Positions 29,150 to 36,516 of a stretch of DNA of 64,000 nucleotides are shown piece after piece. The DNA is from Nitrospirillum iridis (GTDB taxonomy: Bacteria > Pseudomonadota > Alphaproteobacteria > Azospirillales > Azospirillaceae), in NCBI RefSeq assembly GCF_014205765.1, contig NZ_JACIIZ010000001.1, positions 525,907-589,906 on the forward strand. The letters are read 5' to 3'. Every line of letters begins with the position of its first letter. Position 1 is the stretch's first letter. The notes beneath the pieces are model-generated. The model saw nothing but the letters and a program-made list of their open reading frames with translations. It was not told the origin of the DNA and searched no databases. Made by a program: the position numbers and the translations under genes.

Positions 29150-30199
29150 GTGCTGTTCGCTGAGGGATCACAGGCTGCCGCCCATCTCGCCCAACGGGCG
29201 ATGGACCGCATGCGTACGGAGTCCGTGGCGCCACAGCCGCACAACTTCACCGTCTGGTACGCCTATTACAGCGGCCGCTATCCCGACCTGACCCGGGCGG
29301 TGGACATCATCGCCAGCAACGGCCTGCCCTTTACCGAGCAGCGCTGCGCCGAGCTGTATCACAAGTTTTTCGCCGCCGATGACGAAATCCAGGCCATCCA
29401 GGAAATCGGCGCCAAGCTGACCGAGGCCCTGTCCGGCGTCACCGGCGCCGTGGCCTCCGCCGGCAACGACGTGGGGACCTTCGGCGCGGCGCTGAAGGTG
29501 TTCCAGGGGCAGGTCGACCTGTCAGACACGCTGGAGCAGCTGCGCGGCATCATCCGCGCCATGACCGAGCAGGCGCAGCGGGTGGCTGTGCGCAACCAGT
29601 TCCTGCAGACGCAACTGAGCGACAGCGCCCAACAGCTGGAAACCATGCGCCGCGACCTGGACACCGTGCGGCGTGAGGCCATGACCGACGCGCTGACGGA
29701 CCTCGCCAACCGCAAGCAGTTCGACCAGGCCCTGCGCGAGGCCGCGGCCACCGCCATGGAAGATGGGCGCCCGCTGTGCCTGCTGATGATCGACATCGAT
29801 TTCTTCAAGAAATTCAATGATAACCACGGCCATGTCGTGGGCGACCAGGTCCTGAAGCTGGTGGGACGCACCCTGAAGGACTCGGTGCGCGGGCGTGACA
29901 CCGCCGCCCGCTTCGGCGGCGAAGAGTTCGCCATCATCATGCCCGAGTCGACCTTGGACGAGGCGTTGGCCTTCGCCGAGCAGACCCGTGCCACCATCGC
30001 CAACCGCCGCATCGTGAAGCGCACCTCCGGCGCCGCCATCGGCAACATAACGCTATCCGTCGGTGTCGCCCTCTACGAGCCGGGCGAGACGCTGGGCCGT
30101 TTCATCCAGCGAGCGGACGAGGCGCTGTACATGGCCAAGCACCAAGGCCGCAACCAGGTTCGGGCCTTCGTGGCGCCGGCCGAAGCGGCGCTGGTATAA
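29150..30199 (+). CDS. GGDEF diguanylate cyclase
   Basis: Makes cyclic di-GMP from two GTP. The 349-residue soluble protein has a helical N-terminal half of about 175 residues with coiled-coil character (VRNQFLQTQLSDSAQQLETM) and a C-terminal GGDEF domain. The active site is intact, GGEEF at about residues 256-260, and an RxxD product-inhibition site (RGRD) lies five residues before it. The metal Asp is in LLMIDIDFFKKFNDNHGH. There is no membrane span. GTG 29150 follows GGGGAGAG; GTG 29135 would be five codons earlier. The N-terminal part of similar proteins is found widely in Rhodospirillales but senses nothing known. Confidence 0.92.
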   Translation: MLFAEGSQAAAHLAQRAMDRMRTESVAPQPHNFTVWYAYYSGRYPDLTRAVDIIASNGLPFTEQRCAELYHKFFAADDEIQAIQEIGAKLTEALSGVTGAVASAGNDVGTFGAALKVFQGQVDLSDTLEQLRGIIRAMTEQAQRVAVRNQFLQTQLSDSAQQLETMRRDLDTVRREAMTDALTDLANRKQFDQALREAAATAMEDGRPLCLLMIDIDFFKKFNDNHGHVVGDQVLKLVGRTLKDSVRGRDTAARFGGEEFAIIMPESTLDEALAFAEQTRATIANRRIVKRTSGAAIGNITLSVGVALYEPGETLGRFIQRADEALYMAKHQGRNQVRAFVAPAEAALV

Positions 30200-30213
30200 C
30201 GGATCGTCAAATC

Positions 30214-30498
30214 ATGAGCTGGTTGGCTTTGATCGTCGTCCCGGCATTGTGGTTCAAGGCGGCTTTTGGCTCGCCGTTCCTCAATCCGGATTCGCAAGGT
30301 GCTAACGCGAGGAAGGTTTTTGCCGCTCGCCGGCTATCCTTCGCATTATCGATAGCGGCAGGAGGCGTCCTTTACGCTGCCATGCAGACGGGACAGCCGG
30401 CATTCCTGCCGCTCTTTATTGGTGCCGGCTTGCTAACCGCGATGATGCTCGCCGCGTTCTTCCGGGAAACTGGGCGGTGGAAACGAGTGCGGCGTTAG
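30214..30498 (+). CDS. Small hydrophobic protein, unknown
   Basis: A possible 94-residue inner-membrane protein with hydrophobic segments near residues 3-20, 42-58 and 66-84 and a basic C-terminus (RETGRWKRVRR). It starts 14 bp after the diguanylate cyclase. No good ribosome site is visible, and codon use is less GC-biased than in neighbours, so it may be recently acquired or weakly expressed. No family is recognised. Confidence 0.5.
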   Translation: MSWLALIVVPALWFKAAFGSPFLNPDSQGANARKVFAARRLSFALSIAAGGVLYAAMQTGQPAFLPLFIGAGLLTAMMLAAFFRETGRWKRVRR

Positions 30499-30508
30499 GG
30501 GGCAGTCC

Positions 30509-30859
30509 TTACCATTTGCGCTCGGTCTTCATGCCACCGGCGTTGATGGCGTCCAGGAAGGCGCTGCCGGTGGACTTGCGGGTGGCGCGCAAGGGGCCCT
30601 GGGTGCGGGTGGTGGCCACCACCTTGATGGCGGCCTCGGTCGCGTCGGTTTGGATCTGCCGGCGCACATCGGGTTCCAGCGATTCGAAAGCCTCGCGGGC
30701 GAAGACCATCGCGTTCTCCGACCGGGTCTCCAGAACCTGGCGCAACGCGTTGGCCGCCATCAGGCACTCCAGGCGCTCCGGCCCGGACAAATCGTCCAGG
30801 ACGTCGGCCAGGATGCCGATCGCTTGCAGCGTCTTGGTATCGTTCAAGCGCAGGTTCAT
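30509..30859 (-). CDS. Conserved-looking 116-residue protein, unknown
   Basis: A soluble, helical, acidic N-terminal protein (MNLRLNDTKTLQAIGILADV) with a basic, Gly-containing tail (INAGGMKTERKW). The ATG at 30859 has GGGGAG at a good distance on the minus strand, and codon third positions are strongly GC, so the gene is likely real. No motif is recognised. It converges on the small hydrophobic gene, 10 bp away. Confidence 0.72.
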   Translation of the reverse strand: MNLRLNDTKTLQAIGILADVLDDLSGPERLECLMAANALRQVLETRSENAMVFAREAFESLEPDVRRQIQTDATEAAIKVVATTRTQGPLRATRKSTGSAFLDAINAGGMKTERKW

Positions 30860-30968
30860 CGGTTCACTCCCCGCTTCGTCGGCCAGGGGCCCAAGGGCAC
30901 CGCCGGACGAACGGCTTCGTCACGTTAAGCATCATCTTTCCACCATATGAACCGCTTGTGCAACGGGA

Positions 30969-31024
30969 TAGAGCGGATCGCCCGAAGGCGGAATCGCCTT
31001 TGGGCGTGAAGCCGCTCGCGGACA
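30969..31024 (+). repeat. Hairpin intergenic repeat, copy 2
   Basis: Plus-strand partner of the element at 12495-12550. It begins TAGAGCGGATCG and contains a 12-bp stem, CGCCCGAAGGCG (30979-30990) and CGCCTTTGGGCG (30995-31006), closed by a GAAT loop with one G-T wobble, and ends GCGGACA. It lies in the 320-bp gap between a divergent small gene and uvrD. Confidence 0.6.
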
Positions 31025-31164
31025 GACTGAGCTATAGCCGGCTGTGGTTCCGATTAGACGCAGCCGGCTATAGGTGCTCCCCCTTTGGGGTGGGTCCACC
31101 GGTCGGAAAGCAAGGGCAGGGATGGGCCCGGTTATCGCGGGGGCAGACGAAAGCGGGCTTGTGC

Positions 31165-31170
31165 TATATA
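31165..31170 (+). promoter_or_regulatory. Likely -10 element of uvrD (near-leaderless)
   Basis: TATATA lies in the context GTGCTATATATG only 12 bp before the uvrD ATG, and no Shine-Dalgarno sequence precedes that ATG (TGTTCCCCATC). If this is the -10 box, transcription would start close to the ATG and the mRNA would be leaderless or nearly so. No strong -35 hexamer was found. Confidence 0.4.
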
Positions 31171-31181
31171 TGTTCCCCATC

Positions 31182-33611
31182 ATGACCGATCTTTTTTCCC
31201 GTTTGGACCCGCCCGCCCCGCCCAAGAAGGTCGAGCCTGAGAAGGCCGCGCCACCGGTCGCCGCCGCCTCAAGCGCCCCCTTGGGCGTGTCCAGGCCGGC
31301 CCCGCCGCCGCCCCTGCCGGTCGGCTGGTCGCCCGCCTATCTCGACGCCCTGAACCCGGCGCAGCGCGAGGCGGTGGAGGCGCTGGACGGCCCGGTGCTG
31401 GTGCTGGCCGGCGCCGGCACGGGCAAGACCCGGGCGCTGACCACGCGGCTGGCCCACCTGCTGATGACCCGGCGCGTCAGCCCGTGGAACATCCTGGCCG
31501 TCACCTTCACCAACAAGGCCGCGCGCGAGATGCGCGACCGCGTCGGTGCGCTGATGGGAACCGACACCGAGGGCTGGTGGATGGGCACCTTCCACGCCCT
31601 GGCCGCCCGCATCCTGCGCCGCCATGCTGAGCTGGTGGGCCTGACCTCCAGCTTCACCATCCTGGACACCGACGACCAGCTGCGCCTGCTGAAGCAGCTG
31701 ATGGAGGCGGAGGGGGTGGACGGCAAGAAGTGGCCGGCCCGCGTGCTGCTGTCCGTCATCGAGCGGTGGAAGGATCGGGCGTTGCCGCCCGATCGCCTGC
31801 GCCCCGAGGATGCGGGCGAGGCCGCCGGCGGCAAGGTGCTGACCCTCTACCGCCAATACCAGGAACGCCTGCGCAATCTCAACGCCTGCGACTTCGGCGA
31901 CCTGCTGATGCACAACATCACCCTGTTCCAGGCGCATTCGGACGTGCTGGCGGATTATCACCGCCGCTTCCGCTACATCCTGGTGGACGAGTACCAGGAC
32001 ACCAACGTGGCGCAGTATCTGTGGCTGCGCCTGCTGGCCCAGGGGCATCACAATATCTGCTGCGTTGGGGACGACGACCAGTCCATCTACGGCTGGCGCG
32101 GGGCCGAGGTGGGCAACATCCTGCGGTTCGAGCAGGACTTCCCCGGTGCCAAGATCATCCGGCTGGAGCAGAACTACCGCTCCACCGGCCACATCCTGGG
32201 GGCCGCCGCCGGTATCATCGCCAACAACCAGGGACGTCTGGGCAAGACCCTGTGGACGGAAGCCGAGGGCGGGGAAAAGGTGCGCCTGCGTGGCCTGTGG
32301 GATGCCGACAGCGAGGCCCGTTGGGTGGGCGATGAGGTGGAGGCGCTACAGCGCAAGGGCGTGGGCCTGGACCACATGGCCGTGCTGGTGCGCGCCGGCT
32401 TCCAGACCCGCGAGTTCGAGGAGCGCTTCATCACCTTGGGCCTGCCCTACCGCGTGGTGGGTGGCCAGCGCTTCTATGAGCGCCTGGAAATCCGCGACGC
32501 CATGGCCTACCTGCGCGTGGTGGCCCAGCCGGCGGACGATCTGGCGTTCGAGCGCATCATCAACACGCCCAAGCGCGGCATCGGCCCCGCCACCATCCAG
32601 CAGCTGTACCAGACCAGCCGCGTTCTGGGGGTGCCACTGCTGGAGGCGACCTGGCGCCTGACCGAGACGGACGAACTGAAGCCCAAGGTGCGCGGGACCC
32701 TGCGCGGCCTGGTGGAGGATTTCGCCCGCTGGCGCGCCCAGATCGACACCGTGCGCCATACCGACCTGGCCCAGGCCATCCTGGATGAGAGCGGCTACAC
32801 CCGCATGTGGCAGGAGGACAAGACGCCGGAAGCGCCCGGCCGCCTGGAAAACCTGAAGGAACTCGTCAACGCCATGGGCGAGTTCGAGAACCTGCTGGGC
32901 TTCCTGGAACATGTCAGCCTGGTGATGGAGAACACCGAAACGGTGGGCGCCGCCCAGGTGTCGCTGATGACCCTGCACGGCGCCAAGGGCCTGGAATTCG
33001 ACGTGGTCTTCCTGCCGGGGTGGGAGGAGGGGGTGTTCCCCAGCCAGCGCACCCTGGACGAGAATGGCATCGCCGGCCTGGAGGAGGAGCGGCGGCTGGC
33101 CTATGTCGGCATCACCCGGGGCCGCAAGCGCGTCTTCATCAGCCACGCCGCCAACCGGCGCATCCACGGCACCTGGTCCACCAGCCTGCCGTCGCGCTTC
33201 ATTGGCGAACTGCCGGACGAGCATATCAATGTGGAGAATGACCCCGGCCTTACCTCTGGGCACTGGGGCCAAGGGATGGGCGGCCAGGGCATGGCCGGCG
33301 GCGGCGGGTACGGCGGCGGCTCCTGGGGCGCGCGCGGTGACAGCTTCAACGAGAGCTTCAACCGCATGGGCCGCCAGGCGCCCGCTGGTGGCGGCCGTGG
33401 CCGCCTGATCGAGGGCACGGCGCTGGATGTCACCCCCCGCGCCCGCCCCGACGCGCCCTTCCGCCCAGGCGTCCGCGTCTTCCACCAAAAGTTCGGCTAC
33501 GGCGTGGTGAAGAACGTCGAGAACGACAAGCTGGAGATCTATTTCGAACACTCCGGCACGAAGAAGGTCATGGACAGCTTCGTCGTGCCGGCGGACCAGG
33601 CGGGGAAGTAG
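31182..33611 (+). CDS. uvrD: ATP-dependent DNA helicase UvrD/PcrA
   Basis: Superfamily 1A 3'-5' helicase for nucleotide-excision and mismatch repair. The 809-residue protein has a 60-residue Pro/Ala-rich N-terminal tail, Walker A LAGAGTGKTRALT, Walker B VDEYQDTN, GDDDQSIYGWRGA, LEQNYRST, LMTLHGAKGLEFDVVFLPG and EEERRLAYVGITRGRKRVF. A Gly-rich linker leads to a C-terminal module (VFHQKFGYGVVKNVENDKLE) typical of PcrA. ATG 31182 is chosen because the family-like MTDLFSRLD opening follows; longer frames run through the promoter. The symbol could equally be pcrA. Confidence 0.93.
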   Translation: MTDLFSRLDPPAPPKKVEPEKAAPPVAAASSAPLGVSRPAPPPPLPVGWSPAYLDALNPAQREAVEALDGPVLVLAGAGTGKTRALTTRLAHLLMTRRVSPWNILAVTFTNKAAREMRDRVGALMGTDTEGWWMGTFHALAARILRRHAELVGLTSSFTILDTDDQLRLLKQLMEAEGVDGKKWPARVLLSVIERWKDRALPPDRLRPEDAGEAAGGKVLTLYRQYQERLRNLNACDFGDLLMHNITLFQAHSDVLADYHRRFRYILVDEYQDTNVAQYLWLRLLAQGHHNICCVGDDDQSIYGWRGAEVGNILRFEQDFPGAKIIRLEQNYRSTGHILGAAAGIIANNQGRLGKTLWTEAEGGEKVRLRGLWDADSEARWVGDEVEALQRKGVGLDHMAVLVRAGFQTREFEERFITLGLPYRVVGGQRFYERLEIRDAMAYLRVVAQPADDLAFERIINTPKRGIGPATIQQLYQTSRVLGVPLLEATWRLTETDELKPKVRGTLRGLVEDFARWRAQIDTVRHTDLAQAILDESGYTRMWQEDKTPEAPGRLENLKELVNAMGEFENLLGFLEHVSLVMENTETVGAAQVSLMTLHGAKGLEFDVVFLPGWEEGVFPSQRTLDENGIAGLEEERRLAYVGITRGRKRVFISHAANRRIHGTWSTSLPSRFIGELPDEHINVENDPGLTSGHWGQGMGGQGMAGGGGYGGGSWGARGDSFNESFNRMGRQAPAGGGRGRLIEGTALDVTPRARPDAPFRPGVRVFHQKFGYGVVKNVENDKLEIYFEHSGTKKVMDSFVVPADQAGK

Positions 33612-33691
33612 GCGGGGTTTTTACAGTTCCCTCACACGCTGGGCGCCGGCATCCGCCGGTTTGGCTTCAGACAAAACCTCACGCCGCGGTT

Positions 33692-34336
33692 TTACACCCG
33701 CTCGTACGTTCCGGTCAGCGCGCCCCAGGCCAGCACGGTCTGGGGCGTCAGGGCGGCCAGCAGGTCGCCCAGGCTGGGCAGTTCCGGCAGGGCCAGCGGG
33801 TGTTCCAGGGCCAGAAGCTGGAAGACGTAGCGATGGGGGCCGTGGCCGCGCACCGGCCGGGGGCCGGCATAGCCGACCCGGCCGAACAGGCCCCGGCCCA
33901 GGGTCAGGCCGTTGCCGACCTGGGGGCATAGCTCCCCCTCCTCGAAGGACTTGCGGCTGGTGGCGATGCCCGTGGCCAGCAGATGGGTCGCCGGGCGGGG
34001 CAGGGGCGCGTCCGGGTCCTGCATCACCAGGGCCAGCGCCGCCGTGCCGGCGGGCACACCCGTCCAGGTGAGCGCCGGCGACAGGTTGTCGCCCACGCCG
34101 CCGCCGGCATGGCGCCGGGGCATGCGGGCGCCATCAGTGAAGGCCGGGCTGCTGAGGCGCAGGGTGGCCGGCGCATCCATCACCAGGGCGTGATTGATGA
34201 CCAGGCGGCCATCGCCGGCGCGAAGGCCGCGCAGCAGGCGGCCCAACCAGTGGCGCCTGGGGGCCACCGGTTCCTGGCCGAGACCGCTGTCCAGGGGCAG
34301 GGGGCTCAGGCCGCTGCTGTCCAGGGTGATCCTCAT
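33692..34336 (-). CDS. YbhB/YbcL PEBP-family protein
   Basis: Phosphatidylethanolamine-binding (Raf-kinase-inhibitor-like) family; bacterial members are of uncertain role. The 214-residue protein has LRLSSPAFTDGARMPRRHAG, the DNLSPALTWTGVPAGTAALA block, LVMQDPDAPLPRPATHLLAT and the ligand-site GPRPVRGHGPHRYVFQLLAL. The N-terminal 60 residues are extra compared with short E. coli homologues. ATG 34336 follows GGGAGGAA. It is divergent from a TetR regulator with a perfect palindrome between them, so that regulator probably controls it. Confidence 0.87.
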   Translation of the reverse strand: MRITLDSSGLSPLPLDSGLGQEPVAPRRHWLGRLLRGLRAGDGRLVINHALVMDAPATLRLSSPAFTDGARMPRRHAGGGVGDNLSPALTWTGVPAGTAALALVMQDPDAPLPRPATHLLATGIATSRKSFEEGELCPQVGNGLTLGRGLFGRVGYAGPRPVRGHGPHRYVFQLLALEHPLALPELPSLGDLLAALTPQTVLAWGALTGTYERV

Positions 34337-34562
34337 GCGGTTCCTCCCGCTTCGGGCATGGATGATGCGCCCCGGCGCGTGCCGGTGGCGTGCGCCAGGG
34401 TGAAGCACGCCACTGGCATCCCCGCCCGCTGGCGTGGCGGCCGCGGGGCGGCATGGTCGGGAAGGGGATGGCGTGGCACGGGCGGTCGGTCCTGAAACGC
34501 TGTGCGAAGGCTGGTGGCGGCCCATCCCCTGGCGCGGGACGTGACGGCGCCCGGGGGCTGTG

Positions 34563-34586
34563 TTATGCGAGGGTGGTCTCGCATAA
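34563..34586. promoter_or_regulatory. Perfect palindrome, likely TetR operator
   Basis: TTATGCGAG (34563-34571) and CTCGCATAA (34578-34586) form perfect 9-bp arms around a 6-bp spacer, 14 bp before the TetR start. The size and symmetry fit a TetR-dimer operator, and it is the only such palindrome between the TetR gene and the divergent PEBP gene. The expected outcome is autorepression plus control of the neighbour. Confidence 0.75.
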
Positions 34587-34599
34587 CGGATAGTTGAGG

Positions 34600-35280
34600 A
34601 TGTCTTCGCAAAAGTCAATGATCACCGAGGACGCCCAGGGGGCCGCATCCGATGGGGCGGCTGAGGGGCGGACCCCCAAGCGGGCGCGTGGCCGGCTGCG
34701 CGTGGCGGCCATCCTGGACGCGGCGGTGGCCGTATTCACGGAGAAGGGCTTCGACGCCGCGACGATGACGGAGGTGGCGGCGCGTTCCCGTACGGCCATC
34801 GGGTCGCTTTACCGCTTCTTCCCATCCAAGGACGCGTTGGCTGAGGCGCTGCTGCGGCGCTACAGCGACCGGGCGACGGCCGGGCTATCCGTCATCGCCG
34901 GCCATAGCCCGCGTCTGACGCCCACCGCCTTGGCCGACGCGCTGGTGGATTTGATGCAGGATCTGGCCGGTGAGCGTTCCATGATGAAGGTGCTGATGAT
35001 GGATCGCCGAGGGGACGCGCCGGAAGTCCTTCGCGCGGAAGACAAGCGCGGCCGGCTGCGCGCGGCCATACGCGGTCACATCGCGCACGTCCTGTCGGTT
35101 CACGCGCCGACCCTGCCGCCGGAGCGGATGGCCACGGTCGCTGGCATGCTGCTGCATCTGATGAAGGCCATACCCGACCTGGCGGAGGAGGGGGATGCGG
35201 TCGCCCTGCTGTCGGAAATGCGACTGGCGCTGGGGGCCTATCTGGGGGCGGTACTGAGCGTGGGCCCATCTGGGGCATAG
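34600..35280 (+). CDS. TetR-family transcriptional regulator
   Basis: The 226-residue protein has the TetR N-terminal HTH: RVAAILDAAVAVFTEKGFDA, TMTEVAARSRTAIGSLYRFF, PSKDALAEALLRRY. The ligand domain contains no recognisable ligand signature. ATG 34600 sits directly after GAGG, which is too close to be its ribosome site, so a TTG at 34594 two codons earlier or weak initiation is possible. A perfect palindrome upstream suggests autoregulation and control of the divergent PEBP-family gene. Confidence 0.88.
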   Translation: MSSQKSMITEDAQGAASDGAAEGRTPKRARGRLRVAAILDAAVAVFTEKGFDAATMTEVAARSRTAIGSLYRFFPSKDALAEALLRRYSDRATAGLSVIAGHSPRLTPTALADALVDLMQDLAGERSMMKVLMMDRRGDAPEVLRAEDKRGRLRAAIRGHIAHVLSVHAPTLPPERMATVAGMLLHLMKAIPDLAEEGDAVALLSEMRLALGAYLGAVLSVGPSGA

Positions 35281-35328
35281 CGGCGCCCCGCCCGGCGGCG
35301 GAACGTCCACTGGCGGGCGGGGGGCCGC
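35280..35328 (+). terminator. Long GC hairpin after tetR
   Basis: GCGGC plus CCCCGCCCG (35280-35294) pairs with CGGGCGGGG plus GCCGC (35314-35328) with a G-G mismatch. There is no T-run (TTGCTGCT follows), so its terminator role is likely but not certain. Confidence 0.5.
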
Positions 35329-35412
35329 TTGCTGCTATGATCGCGCGCCCGGCGGGGTTGCTTTCGCGCGCCCCCGGTGGGCGCTGGTTATTGGATGAAG
35401 GTCGGGTTTGAG

Positions 35413-36516
35413 ATGTCGGCTGTCGCCCCGTGGGATCGTTTCGTCCGTGGTGAGCCCGTGCCCTGGTTCACCGGCCCCATCCGGGGCAATCCCCGTTTCG
35501 CCTTGGACACGGTGGCCGGGCGGCACGTGCTGTTGGGCTTTTTCGCCTCCGCCGAGGATGAGGCGGGGGCCGCGATGCTGGGCGCGGTGGCGGCGCATCG
35601 TGTCCTGTTCGATGATGACCGCGTCTGCTTCTTCGGCGTCACCACCGATGCCGCTGACGATCCGGCTGGCCGCATCCCGCCGCAGCTGCCGGGCATCCGT
35701 TATTTCCTGGACGAGGATTCCAGCCTCAGTCGGGGCTACGGCGCGGTCGACACGGCGGTGGACGGCGCGGGCGGTGGCCACACGCCTTTCTGGCTGTTGC
35801 TGGATCCCACCTTGCGCGTGCTGATGGCGGCGCCGGCGGCGGAATCCAGCCGGGTGATGGCGGCGGTCGCGGCCCTTCCGCCGTCGGCGGACCATGCCGG
35901 CGTGACGGAGGCCTGGGCGCCCGTCCTGCTGGTCCCCCGCGTGTTCGAACCCGATTTCTGCCGCCTGCTGGTCGCCCTGCACCAGCACCACGGCGGCCTG
36001 GATTCCGGCGTTATGCATGAGGTCGACGGCCAGTTGGTCGGCGTCTACGACTATGCCCGCAAGCGGCGGCGGGACTACATCATGGAAGACGAGGCCCTAT
36101 GCCTTGCGGCCGCCCAGCGCATCAGCCGTCGCCTGGTGCCCGAGGTGCGGCGGGCCTTCGCCTTCGACGCCACCCGCCTGGAACGCCATATCGTCGCCTG
36201 CTACGACGCGGAGGAGGGCGGCCATTTTCGGCCGCACCGCGACAATACCGCCGCCGGCACCGCCCACCGCCGTTTCGCCGTTACCGTGAACCTGAACGCC
36301 GACGATTATGAGGGCGGCGACCTGCGCTTTCCCGAATTCGGCCCCCGCACCTATCGCGCGCCCACCGGCGGCGCCGTGGTCTTCGCCTGCGGCCTGCTGC
36401 ACGAGGCGATGCCCGTCACCCGTGGCCGCCGCTACGCCTATCTGCCCTTCCTGTTCGACGAGGCGGGTGAGCGCCAGCAGCGGGAATACCTGGAGCGGGT
36501 GGCGAGCACTTCTTAA
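35413..36516 (+). CDS. Redoxin-like domain fused to 2OG-Fe(II) dioxygenase
   Basis: A 367-residue two-domain protein. Residues of about 10-150 resemble an AhpC/TSA-type thioredoxin fold (GEPVPWFTGPIRGNPRFALD, LLGFFASAEDEAGAAML, FWLLLDPTLRVLM), but the loop that should carry the peroxidatic Cys reads SAEDEAG, so redox activity is doubtful. The C-terminal half is a prolyl-4-hydroxylase-like 2OG domain with an HxD pair in GGHFRPHRDNTA, the distal His in GLLHEAMPV and the 2OG-binding Arg in RGRRYAYLPF. The natural substrate is unknown. ATG 35395 is an alternative start. It converges on a glycosyltransferase-like gene, sharing TTAA at the stops. Confidence 0.82.
   Translation: MSAVAPWDRFVRGEPVPWFTGPIRGNPRFALDTVAGRHVLLGFFASAEDEAGAAMLGAVAAHRVLFDDDRVCFFGVTTDAADDPAGRIPPQLPGIRYFLDEDSSLSRGYGAVDTAVDGAGGGHTPFWLLLDPTLRVLMAAPAAESSRVMAAVAALPPSADHAGVTEAWAPVLLVPRVFEPDFCRLLVALHQHHGGLDSGVMHEVDGQLVGVYDYARKRRRDYIMEDEALCLAAAQRISRRLVPEVRRAFAFDATRLERHIVACYDAEEGGHFRPHRDNTAAGTAHRRFAVTVNLNADDYEGGDLRFPEFGPRTYRAPTGGAVVFACGLLHEAMPVTRGRRYAYLPFLFDEAGERQQREYLERVASTS

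Noticed and set aside
30958-31185. Short frame MQRDRADRP... before uvrD
   Set aside because: It runs through the hairpin repeat, and the similar wording at 12.5 kb in translation comes from the DNA repeat, not from a protein family.
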